In this document: one piece after another, positions 8,701 through 15,695 of the stretch
How positions within the stretch are numbered: position 1 is the stretch's first letter
Layout of the letters: each line of letters starts with the position of its first letter
DNA from: Selenomonas sp.
GTDB taxonomy: Bacteria; Bacillota; Negativicutes; Selenomonadales; Selenomonadaceae
Reading direction: 5' to 3'
DNA length: 23,074 nt
Assembly: GCF_022771645.1 (NCBI RefSeq)
Contig: NZ_JALFCU010000113.1
Coordinates: 1-23,074 of the forward strand
The notes under the pieces: generated by a model
Told to the model about the DNA's origin: nothing
Seen by the model: only the letters and a program-made list of their open reading frames with translations
Databases searched by the model: none
Position numbers and translations under genes: made by a program

Positions 8701-9960
8701 GTACTTGTTGATGTAGCCGACAAAGCCGAGGTCCGTCGTCGCCTGATCCTTCATGAAGCGGAACATGGTGCGCTGCGATGCCGCGTAGTTCTCTGCAACA
8801 CGGGAGAGAAGCTTGATGGTCATGGGATGCATCGGGCAGAAATTCTTGATTTGATTGGTAATTTTTTCATCCAGGCCAGCGATATCAGGCAGATACGGAT
8901 GAATGTTATGGATGACCGTCTTGCGTGCCTCATCCCAGTGTTCGTTCATGCCCGTCCGAATGGAGATGGAGCCCGCAATCAGATCATAAGCCGCATCCGC
9001 GCTGATATGGAACTCCACTTGATGGAAACGATGCGTGATCGTCTGGTAGCGTTCGTTTGTCAAATTTTGGATCATTTCCTGCGACTTATGCACGATGAAC
9101 ATCCAATAGAGCGGCTTGACCTTGGAGAATTCGGATAGCTGCTGAAGGATAGTAATGTCGTCACTATGGACGATATACTCGGTAAACTCGTCCCAGATAA
9201 AGAAGATGCCGGATTTTGCGAGATGATTATTCTCGATGACCGCACCGACCCATTTCTTGAAGGTTTCGAGGCTGTCCACGAGACCCCAATTGTACTGGCG
9301 GATGACCTGGGCAGTGCGCTGAAGCGCCCTGAGATCCCCAGCGTCAATCGCGTCCTGCAGCTCTTCCACGGTGCCATAGTCGTCACCAAGCATTGTGGTT
9401 TCGAGAATGTGTTCCCAATTATAGAGCGAGCTGTGCACCTTTTCCTTCACGGCATCGGCCAAGGATGCATCCGCATAATCCGCCTGATCGCCAAATTTCG
9501 CCGCCAGTGCATCCCGGATGGCTTTTTCCGCCTCCATCAGGATCGCATTGCCGTCCAGCAGCCCCGTGCAGCCAGTTTTCCAAATGACAAGGAAATCCTC
9601 TCCCTTGTTCCGGCATTTCATGAACCGGTTGCGGTACTTTGAAAGACGGCTGTTCTTCGCCAGATAATCGTCGATGACCGACGGCGGGTCTTCCATCAGG
9701 TGCTTCACGAGAATAGCAGCATAGCTCTTGCCAGTGCCGTAAGTACCATGCACCCAGAAGGAGCGCCGGAGGTCGTTTCCCTCATTGTCCACGCCTTCCT
9801 TGTTCAGCGACTGACAAAGAGCCTCCATCAGGTTTTCCATATCATCGCCGACAATATACTCGCGCCAAAGGTTTTTGTTCCTGGTGTCGGAATCAATATC
9901 GACAACAGATTCAAATGTCGGGCTGATTTCGATATAATCGCTGTATGTTTTACTCAGCAT
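5740..9960 (-). CDS. brxC: BrxC/PglY P-loop ATPase of the BREX system
   Basis: 1406 aa, in the usual size range of BrxC/PglY (about 1200-1400). It opens with LSKTYSDYIEISPTFESVVD. Walker A is GTYGTGKS (72-79) and Walker B is IFFIWDE (252-258), followed by FTEYIVHSDD. The remaining ~1100 residues are mostly predicted helical, with a charged C-terminal segment (about 1340-1390, KLEKSD to KKEKLAGTKKHV) that may form a coiled coil. BrxC is thought to be the large ATPase that works with PglZ in recognition and modification of DNA; it acts in the cytoplasm. The ATG has AGGGGAG 9 nt upstream and lies 18 bp after brxP. No frameshift is seen. It is the longest gene in the window. Confidence 0.93.
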   Translation of the reverse strand: MLSKTYSDYIEISPTFESVVDIDSDTRNKNLWREYIVGDDMENLMEALCQSLNKEGVDNEGNDLRRSFWVHGTYGTGKSYAAILVKHLMEDPPSVIDDYLAKNSRLSKYRNRFMKCRNKGEDFLVIWKTGCTGLLDGNAILMEAEKAIRDALAAKFGDQADYADASLADAVKEKVHSSLYNWEHILETTMLGDDYGTVEELQDAIDAGDLRALQRTAQVIRQYNWGLVDSLETFKKWVGAVIENNHLAKSGIFFIWDEFTEYIVHSDDITILQQLSEFSKVKPLYWMFIVHKSQEMIQNLTNERYQTITHRFHQVEFHISADAAYDLIAGSISIRTGMNEHWDEARKTVIHNIHPYLPDIAGLDEKITNQIKNFCPMHPMTIKLLSRVAENYAASQRTMFRFMKDQATTDLGFVGYINKYGPDDQANWLTPDWLWDYFFTRESDFSDKETKVPEYIRHFEESRNLVEGDENAYRVFKTAMLLMALMSSTKGLYIGKRTKDGIAATEACLDHCLAGVMDAKQVHELLEILQDSKVLVLDKDAHGNVRLQLPFSGVTSNEFDAYLAANDKKLTRYTLFSKDGIFAKEFEKQAVDENDPVSKRMKIAVCCAETNSINTRMAEVLKELEKSPYKLGLLLVSVDSENQAVAIQSTLHKKAVESNEPRLTIALIKNPFSDDKRREWLTAITKRERASASGQTGSANGFQMEANKILVTWVSSAVSGGKMIAYNGSQVWSNLYGMANLRKTIRTNVLDVIFKYAPEHIVVTNTAYKACNDGAPTAGIQRSSKNSQLKNVLNSLKTEKLLDFTKIDEMAGAHGNNAVESVAALAKLVKKEMESGYKVNLGDLWMTLQQAPYGYYDTIACGVLLGYVFSCYQNSKYTWIDKAQSPQILVESTIGKMVVEMCKGRMTTDYLSAGSITWQNFSPYLEKILNLKAEQVAEQTTGYHTAREAVTKSGAPFWALKYLPADSWTSEEFRSTAQKVIDNIQLFIAQEGDVETAMSNVLQLMQGRGRIRVVLATAFQDKNTMAAAFRTYLFGVSPELQDIATKLSIQPEELRDKLHAVMQGTIYTWTEDQVKEKLDDIVGEYKYLEAIGNVQNAVYHSLEAARKDLENLFRHLRIPMAAIEQLNPDWNPALKVLYKVSQGKAMHLTPEERKDDISVLEMYGAYAKDCLADGKPVLGEIMEEKQLECTPEELSTIYSGLKDLSCDASLTQFENALKTQIGRINFARNKVTLQETWKTLTGKDTVKEWCTAFEVPILWVLPPELQKPIRTLMDVQKQNHTLDSSVVNAIQALRKMDSAVLNDRAKIEAAFLATVGTEYLDIWNAEHATIIAKAKMKLEKSDMSTWGISDLSTLQKMLKQAQQEKAKKEKLAGTKKHVRDMKEDILKDRVSAFLDAHPEYCDEFAE

Positions 9961-9978
9961 AGCTCTGCGCTCCCCTGT

Positions 9979-12321
9979 TTAATCTTCCTGTGCCAAATCG
10001 ATGATATCGGTGCTCGAGTAATTTTCGAGAATGATGTTGTCGAGATTCCCGACGAAAGAAACCCGCAGATACTTTGGAAAGCTGATGGCCAGCCCTTGGA
10101 CTTGATCACGGAATGCCTTCAGATCGATTCCATAGATATCATGCGGTGAAATACCACGTGCCTCCGACTGATTGTGCGCGTTGGCGAGTTCTGTAAAGGT
10201 GAAAGACTTCTTTCCCACGTGCTCGGCGTAGAGGTACAGCGCGTACAGGAGTGCAACGCCATCAGGATAATCCCAGCCTTCGCGGAGATAGGAATACGTA
10301 GTCTTTGTCAATTCGATAGGAATTCCCTGCTTCAAAGCAGCGCCAATAGGCGACGTACGAAACGTTTCTGTCAGGGCTGTAATGGCATTTTCCCTTGATG
10401 ATTTCGAGTAACTTTCTCCAATCATAACGACAAGATCGCCTTTTTCATATGTTGCTCCGACTTCTGAGTTAAGGCAATACCAGTGTGAAATAACCGAATT
10501 ATAGCAAAGATTAGCCCAAATGATTGCCCACGTAAAAGGATTGTATGCCCCGAATGGTTTTAACTTTTCAAATAATACGGTGGTCATCAAGCTCTTGTCC
10601 TTGTTGGTGACTAACAATCCGCTTTCCTTTAACCACGCCTTCAATCCTTCGTATTGTCGGTTACCAAGGACTCCCATTGAAAAGCATTTGACTCCCTCGT
10701 CCATATAATGTTCAAGCCATGCCTGCCTCAATCCGAAGTGTTGGTACGGATTCATTCCTTTCATATTCATCGAATCTGATCCTCCTGTAATACTTAAAGA
10801 GTGTGCAAGCATGCAGCTTTTTTCGGAAAATGTTAAGCAATTAGAACAGTGTACACACATAGATTCGCGTATCAATATTTTCCCATTTTCCTGTATTGTA
10901 AATGCGCCAGTTGGACACTGTACCACACAAGCTTTGCAGCCTTCACAATAAGCTACTTTATAGGCTATGCCTCTCAAATGACTAATAATGAATCTATCCA
11001 TTAAAGAGAACGGAGTATATGATACGATGGCTTGTCTATCCGTTTCCTTGATATTATAAGAAAAATTTATACCGTCTATTTTTTGCAAACCTGTAGTTTC
11101 ATCTTGTTCAACAACGATGCCCAGTAAAGGCGAAACATCATTCCATGATTGCATTATACCATCTATCGTAAATGTTATCATATCATTCCTGATTTGTTCC
11201 TTTACACGGTTTCCACCATTAGGAAGGCCGCGCCCTCCCATTCGAGCCTTCCATCCGCCACCTTCAATATATTTAGCAACTTCGGATTTAACTTTTGTCC
11301 TCTCTGCATATTTCTCGACTCTATTTAACAAAGGCCGCATTTCATCTTCGTAATAATGATTAGCAATTCCATCCCACCACTCAGACGACATAGGACAAAC
11401 CATGCAGCCGACACGAAAGAGTCCCAAACGGTAGGCATTGTTAAAAAGTATACCTTTATGTAGCAGGTGACAATATACCTCAGCAGTATTCCACTTATGG
11501 ATAGGGCTTGCATTAATCTGGTTTATGTTTTTTGCGCCTATACTAACCTCATCATACTTGGCTCTACGTGTGCTTTCTTCTGCTCGAACCCCATCAAAGA
11601 CAACAGCTTTTGCATTATAATTATTCGTCAGCTCTCTCAACTTTAGTATCGTTGGAACCGATTTATGCACGGTACAACACCAGCGCATCCGTCTTCCTGG
11701 AGGCCCAAAAATGTCCCACGTCTCCTTCGAATCCATATGACATTTTGCTTCTTCAAACCGTAATTGCGGCCAATGCCTCTTTGCCTTTTCCACAGCCTTC
11801 AATGTATCCGACAACTCCATGCCGGTATTGCTGAAAACAACGTAGAAATCGCCAGACGCAAGAGCTTTCGCTGTCAGATCAAGAAGCACAAGAGAATCCT
11901 TGCCCCCGGAAAACGCACAAACAAATGCAAATCCCTGCTTTCGATATTTTTCATGCTGTTCCTGAATGAAGCCAACCGCCTTTTGTTCAAGATTCGTCAT
12001 CAAAGAACGATTCACTTCATAGAGCCTGTCGACATCCACCGGCTGGAGCTTCAGCCGTTCTTCCGTCAGACGTTTGATCGTCGGCTTCGTATAGAAGCCA
12101 CCGCCCTGCGCTTCGGCTACCGGTTTGCCGTTCAAAACATACCGACGCACGCCTTCTGCCCAGAGCAAGGGAGCATCCGTATCTTTTGGATAATCCCAAT
12201 AAGCATCCATGCCGAAAAAATCCAATTCCTCATGGAAAACTGGACGAATTTCCTTCTGGATCTTTGCACCAATCGTCAGCCGATAAATGCCGTATTCATC
12301 TGTCCATTCATATCCGTACAA
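9979..12321 (-). CDS. brxP: BrxP-like PAPS reductase/DndC-type PP-loop protein with Fe-S clusters
   Basis: 780 aa in three parts. An N-terminal PAPS-reductase-type PP-loop domain has SGGKDS (138-143), VFSNTGMEL (162-170), FGPPGRRMRWCCTVHK (205-220, tandem C215/C216) and GCMVCP (C306, C309). A ferredoxin-like part has C459, C462, C465, C469 (CxxCxxCxxxCP) and a second set C489, C492, C495, C503, so two 4Fe-4S clusters are possible. From about 520 the region NPYQHFGLRQAWLEHYMDEG looks like a DUF4007-type domain. Such enzymes adenylate a substrate and transfer sulfur; the related DndC/SspD proteins act in DNA phosphorothioation. The start is TTG 12321, since an in-frame stop lies just upstream and the first 37 residues look like a genuine family N-terminus. 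GC falls between about 10440 and 11640, unlike both gene ends. Confidence 0.9.
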   Translation of the reverse strand: MYGYEWTDEYGIYRLTIGAKIQKEIRPVFHEELDFFGMDAYWDYPKDTDAPLLWAEGVRRYVLNGKPVAEAQGGGFYTKPTIKRLTEERLKLQPVDVDRLYEVNRSLMTNLEQKAVGFIQEQHEKYRKQGFAFVCAFSGGKDSLVLLDLTAKALASGDFYVVFSNTGMELSDTLKAVEKAKRHWPQLRFEEAKCHMDSKETWDIFGPPGRRMRWCCTVHKSVPTILKLRELTNNYNAKAVVFDGVRAEESTRRAKYDEVSIGAKNINQINASPIHKWNTAEVYCHLLHKGILFNNAYRLGLFRVGCMVCPMSSEWWDGIANHYYEDEMRPLLNRVEKYAERTKVKSEVAKYIEGGGWKARMGGRGLPNGGNRVKEQIRNDMITFTIDGIMQSWNDVSPLLGIVVEQDETTGLQKIDGINFSYNIKETDRQAIVSYTPFSLMDRFIISHLRGIAYKVAYCEGCKACVVQCPTGAFTIQENGKILIRESMCVHCSNCLTFSEKSCMLAHSLSITGGSDSMNMKGMNPYQHFGLRQAWLEHYMDEGVKCFSMGVLGNRQYEGLKAWLKESGLLVTNKDKSLMTTVLFEKLKPFGAYNPFTWAIIWANLCYNSVISHWYCLNSEVGATYEKGDLVVMIGESYSKSSRENAITALTETFRTSPIGAALKQGIPIELTKTTYSYLREGWDYPDGVALLYALYLYAEHVGKKSFTFTELANAHNQSEARGISPHDIYGIDLKAFRDQVQGLAISFPKYLRVSFVGNLDNIILENYSSTDIIDLAQED

Positions 12322-12332
12322 ACCTGCACTGT

Positions 12333-12338
12333 CTCCTC
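12333..12338 (-). promoter_or_regulatory. Ribosome binding site for brxP (TTG start)
   Basis: GAGGAG on the minus strand overlaps the stop codon of the 709-aa gene and lies 11 nt before TTG 12321. The rather long spacing and TTG start suggest modest translation that depends on the upstream gene. Confidence 0.5.
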
Positions 12339-14466
12339 ATCTCACTAAAATGGTTACACGCGAACCACTGGCGTCCCATGCAAACCTTTCATCCTTTTTG
12401 AGCGCTTTGGGCATATTCCAGATCAATTCATTTCCCTGAAGAATACCCGCTTCCACCAAGTCTTCGCGAAGTTCCTCCGCTTCAAACGCGCGTTGCTCGA
12501 TTTCGTTATCCATCAGCCACGTCACTACCACATCTCCAAAGCTCTGGATCACACTATCGCCCGTCACCAGCATCGCATGGAGCGTCTCCATCGATTGGCC
12601 GCGCATCGCAGGAATCGTCCGTGCATCGAGCTGCTTGTGATAGCAGCGAAGGATGCTCTGCAACAGCAGCGGCGTCCACGGCTGGCTTTCTGGCAGTACA
12701 GGAAGCTGCTCCAGCCATGCAGCTGGAAGATTGCGCAAAATGATATGACCGCCGGCTTCATCGAGCAATGCCGCAAGTTTTTTCTTGACGGTGTCCAGCC
12801 ATCCCTCGTCGATGTGCATGCTCTCTGCATACATCAGGATGCCGTTTTCATAATAAAAGAAAATCGGCTTGCTGCCAATCTGCATCTGCATCCGCAGGTT
12901 GATCGTTGCGATTCCGACTCTTTCAAGATACTCTGCCAATGCAGAAAACGAGAACACGCCTCCCTGCTCGTTGGCATATTTCTTGTAAATGTCAAAATTC
13001 GTGGCGATGTCGTCCTCCAAACGAGAAATATGCATCTTGCCGGAGAACTTGTAATGCCTGCCATGATAGCCCGCCTTCTCAAAAAGGTGCTGGGCCATAT
13101 CGTAAACCAGCCGTTCCTCATCCAGTCTATTGTCATTGAGGAACATATTCATCTCCACTTTTGCATACTCATAAAGTTGCTTGGAGGAAACGTATCCGTC
13201 GTTTTTCCTCATCAGCTTCTCGAGGAGTTCATCCATCTGATTGGCAGCGTCTTCCCAGCCCAACAGGGCATCTTGGTGAATCAGCCTGCCATCCATGTCA
13301 ACGATATGCATCGCCTCTGCTACCAATTGTTTCGTGGCAAACATCGTAGTACCAAGGCTTGTTTTCAGTGCTTCATACGACATGCCATTCGTATCTGCCC
13401 CAAATATGATCTCTTCCATCCTCGCCACTTCAGGATTGACGTCATGTGTCTTGACGGGCTGTTCCTGTGGATCTTCATCCGCCTGTGCTTGATCGGCAGG
13501 GTTGGAAGATTCTGCCACATATAACGTTTCTGTACGATGCGGCTCATATGTCATTTTCTTTGGGGCAGTTACACGAACGATCAAATCACCTTCATTGCAC
13601 TTGCTGCATACCCATTCCGCGTATCGAGAAACGTCTGCTTCCGACAGATTCCCACGAATGTACGCGGAGAAGTTCGTAAGCTTTTGGAGATGATCTTCAT
13701 CCTTCGCCAGACGAACAGGAATGCTCCCATCACGCAGTTTCGAGCCAGCAAGCAGTCGGAACTGAAGCGGATAACGCCTGAGCATCTCATCGCAAAATCG
13801 GAGGAATGCGTCGGAAGGCGTATCTCCCTTGTATGCGTCATCCCCCACCTGCAAAACGAACAGCTGGGACTCGTCATTTTCAGCCACAGGATACAGCAAA
13901 GCAGTCACTTCTTCAAGCACTTTCTGCCGTGTCCCAATGCTGTAAAGTTCATAGCGGTTCATAAACGACCACAGGTTTAAGGCTCTTAGCTGATCAATTG
14001 TTTGGATGCCATTTTGCACTAATGCTGTTCGCAAAGCAAGAAACTTTTCATTCTTCAGCAGTTCATCGACTTCGCTGAACCTATTTTGCTCTTCGCGTGG
14101 AGCATCTGTGTAGGGGCAGCATACCATAGAAGCCTCTGTCGTTTCATCAAGCAACTTCGTATCAGAATATCGATGCCAAGAAGCAAATTCGATGAGATAG
14201 GAAAAAATCGTCTGAACGTCTTCCATTCGGTTTCCATGCAAATAATGAAAATAGGAATCGTTTTGAAATTGTTTTTGATACTTCTCCAATACACATCTAT
14301 TGAAATTTCGCGCTGCGCGATAAATGATATCGGCTGATCTTCCTTCACTTTCCAGATAACGTTCCATTATGTTCATCGTCGAGCGAAGTTCCAAAAGCTC
14401 TCTCTGCGTTACGCGCAAAGCAAGCCACCGCACAAATGGCCGGCGATCTTCCTTGATTTCTGACAT
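12337..14466 (-). CDS. Unknown 709-aa first gene of the BREX operon
   Basis: I do not recognise a named family. What can be seen: a helical N-terminus (10-100); a stretch at about 135-192 (LRTALVQNGIQTIDQLRALN then YSIGTRQKVLEEVTALL) whose pattern resembles the helix-hairpin-helix fold of the RNA polymerase alpha C-terminal domain, a DNA-binding fold; a CSKC pair at 287-290; a charged, Pro/Gln-rich linker (about 318-345); a possible winged-helix part around 360-470 (YVSSKQLYEYAKVEMNMFL); and a C-terminal half with mixed alpha/beta character ending SGSRVTILVR. It is the promoter-proximal gene, 15 bp before brxP and in the same frame. Start ATG 14466 has AAGGGAG 9 nt upstream. The 5' third is AT-rich. 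A DNA-sensing, regulatory or target-recognition role is inference. Confidence 0.88.
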   Translation of the reverse strand: MSEIKEDRRPFVRWLALRVTQRELLELRSTMNIMERYLESEGRSADIIYRAARNFNRCVLEKYQKQFQNDSYFHYLHGNRMEDVQTIFSYLIEFASWHRYSDTKLLDETTEASMVCCPYTDAPREEQNRFSEVDELLKNEKFLALRTALVQNGIQTIDQLRALNLWSFMNRYELYSIGTRQKVLEEVTALLYPVAENDESQLFVLQVGDDAYKGDTPSDAFLRFCDEMLRRYPLQFRLLAGSKLRDGSIPVRLAKDEDHLQKLTNFSAYIRGNLSEADVSRYAEWVCSKCNEGDLIVRVTAPKKMTYEPHRTETLYVAESSNPADQAQADEDPQEQPVKTHDVNPEVARMEEIIFGADTNGMSYEALKTSLGTTMFATKQLVAEAMHIVDMDGRLIHQDALLGWEDAANQMDELLEKLMRKNDGYVSSKQLYEYAKVEMNMFLNDNRLDEERLVYDMAQHLFEKAGYHGRHYKFSGKMHISRLEDDIATNFDIYKKYANEQGGVFSFSALAEYLERVGIATINLRMQMQIGSKPIFFYYENGILMYAESMHIDEGWLDTVKKKLAALLDEAGGHIILRNLPAAWLEQLPVLPESQPWTPLLLQSILRCYHKQLDARTIPAMRGQSMETLHAMLVTGDSVIQSFGDVVVTWLMDNEIEQRAFEAEELREDLVEAGILQGNELIWNMPKALKKDERFAWDASGSRVTILVR

Positions 14467-14509
14467 ATGAAACGACTCCCTTACGATACCACCTAGAAAA
14501 ATAATTTTT

Positions 14510-14538
14510 ATTATATCATAATTCTTTCATCTTTCCAA
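14510..14538 (-). promoter_or_regulatory. Promoter of the BREX operon
   Basis: On the minus strand TTGGAA (14538-14533), a 17-bp spacer and a perfect TATAAT (14515-14510) preceded by TG at the extended -10 position. Transcription would start near 14503, about 37 nt before the ATG of the 709-aa gene. Two short inverted repeats overlap the -10 box (ATTAT-ATC-ATAAT at 14510-14522 and ATAAT-TTTT-ATTAT at 14501-14514) and could bind a regulator. Confidence 0.75.
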
Positions 14539-14561
14539 GTTCTATTGGTCCAGCAAAGAAT

Positions 14562-14625
14562 AAGCAAGCCGCCTATTGGAGATTTTAGCGGTTTTACGCA
14601 ATTTTCTCCAACAGGCGGCTTGCTT
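14562..14625. terminator. Long inverted repeat, probable terminator after lpxL
   Basis: Arms 14562-14582 and 14605-14625 are 21 bp each with a single mismatch, around a 22-nt loop that has its own GCG/CGC mini-stem. In minus-strand RNA the hairpin is followed by TATTCTTT, a weak U-rich tail. It separates the lpxL transcript from the BREX promoter. No other copy is seen in the window. A mobile-repeat origin is an alternative. Confidence 0.5.
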
Positions 14626-14693
14626 CTATATCGCACCCGCGAAAGTTACAACTTGGTATCCGTATTGTCATGCAAGGGACCGCCGTTCCGGCA

Positions 14694-14776
14694 TAAGCGA
14701 CCACTACAGCGCTAAAGCGCCTAGTGTCTGCTTATCCCCCCGCCCTTCGGGCCCTCCCCCCTCTGGGAAGGGGGCT
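14694..14776. repeat. GC-rich palindrome cluster overlapping the lpxL 3' end
   Basis: An imperfect inverted repeat spans 14694-14735, with GCGC-TAAA-GCGC (14709-14720) at its centre. Next to it GCCC-TTC-GGGC (14742-14752) and a C-run/G-run hairpin (about 14755-14775) lie inside the last codons of lpxL. The style is that of small dispersed intergenic palindromes. Only one copy is present here, so a repeat family is suspected, not shown. The rest of 14626-14693 shows only a small GCCG-TTC-CGGC hairpin and no gene. Confidence 0.45.
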
Positions 14777-15683
14777 GGAAGGAGGACATGAATTCTGCAA
14801 TCTGTTCTTTCGTATACCCTCTCCGCACCGACTTCCAGCGGTCGTGGAGCCAGAACCATTCTTCTGGGTATTTGCGGATGTGCTGTTCGGTGAGGGTGGC
14901 CAGCTGCTGGGTCGTGCGCTGGATGTCGGCGCGTTTGTCTTTCGTTCGCTCGCAATAGATGGGTGGGGAGACGATGAGGGTGTGCCGGCCTGTCTTGTCA
15001 TCGCGATGCATGAAGGCGGGAAAGATCGGGACGGTGCGGAAGCGACCCATGCTGGCGGCGCCGGTGAGATAGTTCGTCGCCTGGCCGAAGAATTTGACGA
15101 GCACGCCGTCTTTGACGCTCGGGTCCTGGTCCATGATGAGGCCGATCATCCAATTCTTTGCCATCATGTCGAACATCTCGCGCACGCCGCTCTTGTAGGT
15201 GATGTGCATACCGATGAGCGTGCGCATCTCGATCATGAAGCGGTCGGCGCCCTGGTCGCGCTGCTGCTCGGCAACGCCGACGAGTGGGATGCCGGCCTGC
15301 GCAAACGCGCCGCCCATGAGTTCCCAGTTGCCGCTGTGCGCCGTCGCGATGATGCCGCCTTTGCCCTGTTTTAGCGCTTCTTGCAGATACTCAAGCCCCT
15401 GGATGGAGACGTAGTCCTCCGCGTGCCGCTTGATGACGGGAAAGCGCAGGACTTCCATGAGCATCGGGCCGAAGCGGACGCCGGAGGCCTTCGCGATGCG
15501 CTCGGCTTCCGCGTCATCGACATGCAGGCAAGCCTTGACTTGCGTGATGGCGAGCGTCTTGCGTTTTTTCGTGACGAACGGCCATGCGAGATGGCCGACG
15601 GCCCAGCCGATCTGGTCGGCGAGACCGCGTGGCAGCAGGCAGGCGAGCCAGCTGGCACATTTCAAAAGATAATAGGAAAGCAT
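14721..15683 (-). CDS. lpxL: LpxL/HtrB-family lipid A acyltransferase
   Basis: 320 aa. It adds a secondary acyl chain to the lipid A precursor at the inner membrane, using acyl-ACP. The catalytic HX4E motif is HSGNWE (116-121) in a TAHSGNWELMG context; GLIMDQDPSV (181-190) and PEEWFWLHDRWK (273-284) are further family landmarks. The N-terminal 20-45 residues hold a hydrophobic, membrane-associating segment followed by basic residues. Length is normal, except for a tail of about 18 residues (PPSQRGEGPKGGG onwards) coded by the palindrome cluster, which looks added. Start ATG has AAGGAGG 7 nt upstream and lies 12 bp after lpxD. Whether it is the LpxL, LpxM or LpxP type cannot be told from sequence alone. 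Confidence 0.88.
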   Translation of the reverse strand: MLSYYLLKCASWLACLLPRGLADQIGWAVGHLAWPFVTKKRKTLAITQVKACLHVDDAEAERIAKASGVRFGPMLMEVLRFPVIKRHAEDYVSIQGLEYLQEALKQGKGGIIATAHSGNWELMGGAFAQAGIPLVGVAEQQRDQGADRFMIEMRTLIGMHITYKSGVREMFDMMAKNWMIGLIMDQDPSVKDGVLVKFFGQATNYLTGAASMGRFRTVPIFPAFMHRDDKTGRHTLIVSPPIYCERTKDKRADIQRTTQQLATLTEQHIRKYPEEWFWLHDRWKSVRRGYTKEQIAEFMSSFQPPSQRGEGPKGGGISRH

Positions 15684-15695
15684 CGCGTGCCCTCC

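Larger units (their letters stand above)
1..14466 (-). other. Type 4 BREX-like defence operon with a cysteine desulfurase
   Basis: Eight genes run in one direction with gaps of 36 bp or less, from a single visible promoter at 14510-14538. The order is unknown 709-aa gene, brxP, brxC, pglZ, 65-aa zinc-ribbon gene, brxL, cysteine desulfurase, rhuM (cut by the edge). BrxP + BrxC/PglY + PglZ + BrxL without PglX, BrxA or BrxB is the published definition of BREX type 4. GC content is well below that of the outer-membrane genes to the right, which fits acquisition as a defence island. No integrase, transposase or tRNA is visible, so the island edges are not defined; the left end lies outside the window. 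That all eight genes form one transcript is inference from spacing. Confidence 0.85.

Noticed and set aside
575..12321. A complete Dnd or Ssp phosphorothioation system
   Set aside because: Only the desulfurase and the PP-loop enzyme are comparable; DndB, DndD, DndE, SspB and SspC are not seen, and PglZ/BrxC/BrxL define BREX instead.
14562..14625. tRNA or structured RNA gene in the lpxL-BREX gap
   Set aside because: The fold is a single long hairpin with no cloverleaf, no T-loop and no CCA end.
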